Shown piece after piece: positions 14,953 to 16,608 of a stretch of DNA of 16,608 bases. Below the pieces are notes generated by a model. The model was not told the origin of the DNA, ran no database searches, and was given only the letters and a program-made list of their open reading frames with translations. A program made the position numbers and the translations under genes. This DNA is from Bacteroidota bacterium (GTDB lineage Bacteria; Bacteroidota; Bacteroidia; Bacteroidales; UBA1402). Numbering within the stretch: position 1 is the first letter of the stretch; each line of letters starts with the position of its first letter. The stretch spans positions 1 to 16,608 of the forward strand of contig JAUZOU010000025.1 of assembly GCA_030706285.1 (NCBI GenBank). Direction: 5' to 3'.

Positions 14953-16608
14953 TCATAACAGTTTGAATGAGGCCTGTAATACCTCCTTCGAATTACCTCC
15001 TACATAAATCATAAAATCACCGGGTTCAGCCACCCATTTCATCTCGGCATTATGGAACTTCAAATCCTCTTGCTGTAATCTGAAGGTCACAGTCTTCGTT
15101 TCTGAAGGATTTAAAGCTATTTTTTCAAACCGTTTCAGGACTTTGACCGGTTGACAGACAGAAGCACACAGGTCACGGATATAAAGCTGTGCTACTTCTT
15201 CGCCCTGTCTTGATCCGGTGTTCGTAATATCAACAGACACTTCAAGTGTTTGATCTGTTGTCAGCTCAGGTTTGCTTAACTTCAGATTTGAATATTGAAA
15301 CGTAGTGTAACTCAATCCATATCCGAACGGAAATAAGGCATCATTCGGACTGTCAATGTAACGGGATCTGAAGATGTTACCAGGATCTTCCGCCAATGGG
15401 CGTCCGGTTGAGCACTCGCTGTAATACAACGGAATCTGCCCAACCGAAACCGGGAAAGACACCGGCAACTTTCCGGACGGGTTGTAATCACCGAACAACA
15501 CATCTGCTACCGCGTGACCAGCTTCTGTGCCCAAAAACCAGGTTTCAACCAAAGTAGAAACATTTCCGGCGAGCCAGGGAATGGTTAGCGGACGACCGTT
15601 GGCCAGTAAAATCACCAATGGTTTACCAGTGGCCTGAATCCGTCTGACGAGCTCTTCCTGATTGCCGGGAATAGAGATATCTGCTCTCGAATGTGCTTCT
15701 CCGGTCATATCGCCGGACTCTCCGATAGCCATAACGACCAAATCGGCCTCTGCGGCTATTTTCAATGCGTCATCAAATTGTCCGGTCGAAGTAGATCCGA
15801 CATCGCAACCTTTGGCATAAAGAACTGCCGTCTTGGGAGAAACAGCCGATTTAATTCCATCAAGGATACTAACGGCATCTTTTTCATCTCCGGTAAAGCT
15901 CCAACAGCCTAACATATCATTTTTCGCGTCGGCCAACGGTCCGATCACCGCTATTTTTCCAATGTTTTTACTAATCGGAAGGATGTGTTGATCATTCTTC
16001 AACAAAACGATGGATTGCCTGGCCAGATCCCTGGCGGCTGTCCGGTGTTCAGCTGTTAGTAAGTCTTTCTTTTCCCTTTTTTTGTCGCAATAACGATAAG
16101 GATCATCAAACAAACCAAGTTTGTACTTGACCGTCAAAATTCTCCTGACCGCATCGTCGAGCGTCTTTTCGGAAACTGAACCATTTTTGATCAGTCCGGC
16201 CAGTTCCGTGGCATAAATACCCGTGCCCATATCCATATCCACACCGGCATTAATGGCTAATCGTCCAGCATCAGCCCGATCGGTAGCATAACCATGAGCC
16301 ATCAGTTCAAGTATGGCACCGGCATCGGAGTCGACAAATCCGGAAAAACCGAATTCATTTTTCAGGACTTGCCTGATCAGATAGCTGTTACCGGAAGCCG
16401 GAACACCATTTAAGGTATTGAAAGCACTCATGATAGTAGCAACGCCGGCATCAACAGCCGATTTGAAAGGAGGTAGATAGACATCGTGCAGCAATTGCAA
16501 GGACATGTCCACGGTGTTGTAATCCCGGCCTGCAATCGCTGCCCCGTACCCGACATAATGTTTGGCACAGGCAGCCACTGTATTATTCTTACTTAAGTCA
16601 TCTCCTTG
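14953..16608 (-). CDS. bglX: Glycoside hydrolase family 3 beta-glucosidase-like enzyme (5' end missing)
   Basis: The last 551 residues of a BglX-like GH3 enzyme; the frame stays open to the window edge (first visible residues QGDDLSKNNT), so roughly the first 200 residues are missing. An internal GTG at 16578 is not the start. Visible features are the substrate-binding KHYVGYG, RDYNTVDMS and SAFNTLNGVPASGN of the TIM-barrel domain, and the nucleophile region GFSGFVDSDAGAI with the catalytic Asp of SDA at 16324-16326. The second domain carries GEAHSRADISIPGNQEELV and NPSGKLPVSFPVSVGQIPLYY. The C-terminal fibronectin-III-like domain includes EEVAQLYIRD and LKRFEKIALNPSETKTVTF. It probably removes terminal beta-linked sugars (glucose or xylose) from oligosaccharides in the periplasm; exact specificity cannot be read. 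The CotH gene follows 26 bp downstream. The symbol is by similarity only. Confidence 0.95.
   Translation of the reverse strand, partial: QGDDLSKNNTVAACAKHYVGYGAAIAGRDYNTVDMSLQLLHDVYLPPFKSAVDAGVATIMSAFNTLNGVPASGNSYLIRQVLKNEFGFSGFVDSDAGAILELMAHGYATDRADAGRLAINAGVDMDMGTGIYATELAGLIKNGSVSEKTLDDAVRRILTVKYKLGLFDDPYRYCDKKREKKDLLTAEHRTAARDLARQSIVLLKNDQHILPISKNIGKIAVIGPLADAKNDMLGCWSFTGDEKDAVSILDGIKSAVSPKTAVLYAKGCDVGSTSTGQFDDALKIAAEADLVVMAIGESGDMTGEAHSRADISIPGNQEELVRRIQATGKPLVILLANGRPLTIPWLAGNVSTLVETWFLGTEAGHAVADVLFGDYNPSGKLPVSFPVSVGQIPLYYSECSTGRPLAEDPGNIFRSRYIDSPNDALFPFGYGLSYTTFQYSNLKLSKPELTTDQTLEVSVDITNTGSRQGEEVAQLYIRDLCASVCQPVKVLKRFEKIALNPSETKTVTFRLQQEDLKFHNAEMKWVAEPGDFMIYVGGNSKEVLQASFKLL

Noticed and set aside
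16576..16578. GTG as the start codon of the GH3 gene.
   Set aside because: The frame stays open upstream, and the residues before it (QGDDLSKNNT) match the conserved GH3 sequence, so the gene is cut by the window edge.

Overview
The window reads as chromosomal DNA of a Bacteroidales-type member of the Bacteroidota. The evidence is: two exported families typical of that order (DUF4831 and DUF3256), a one-protein hybrid two-component regulator, a BglX-like GH3 enzyme, a CotH-family protein with a C-terminal sorting-like domain, and several upstream sites matching the Bacteroides -7 element TAnnTTTG. The sorting domain hints at a type IX secretion lineage, but the genus cannot be fixed from this sequence. 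No rRNA, tRNA, CRISPR array or intact insertion sequence was seen.

Left part (1-7423) is mostly housekeeping. The 3' end of an ADP-dependent NAD(P)H-hydrate dehydratase gene (1-270, +) is followed by a DUF4831 gene (367-1434, +). Convergent to these is a minus-strand cluster: truA, then a DMT/EamA transporter, then a DUF3256 gene (3803 down to 1470), with gaps of 30 and 3 bp. A Ser-type formylglycine sulfatase (3840-5270, -) sits directly upstream of truA. A divergent intergenic region (5271-5443) separates it from phoH-like (5444-6463, +) and purC (6476-7423, +), which are 12 bp apart.

Middle part (7424-8621) looks like a small accessory insertion. A 321-bp non-coding stretch holds an imperfect hairpin resembling an IS end. 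It is followed by a visibly AT-richer gene for an exported MORN-repeat/TonB-C protein, then a short GC-rich patch of unknown origin.

Right part (8622-16608, -) is a carbohydrate-related locus. In transcription order it runs: GH3 glycosidase (N-terminus beyond the window edge), a discoidin-CotH kinase-sorting-domain protein 26 bp downstream, then a 1368-residue hybrid two-component system (sensor propeller, Y_Y_Y, histidine kinase, receiver, AraC HTH) with its own likely promoter. This looks like the end of a polysaccharide utilisation locus whose SusC/SusD genes, if present, lie beyond position 16608. The proposed working model is inference: the regulator senses a released oligosaccharide in the periplasm, GH3 cleaves it, and the CotH protein acts on or at the cell surface in an unknown way.

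I did not find a convincing wholly new system. The best candidate for an undescribed function is the GH3/CotH/HTCS unit.
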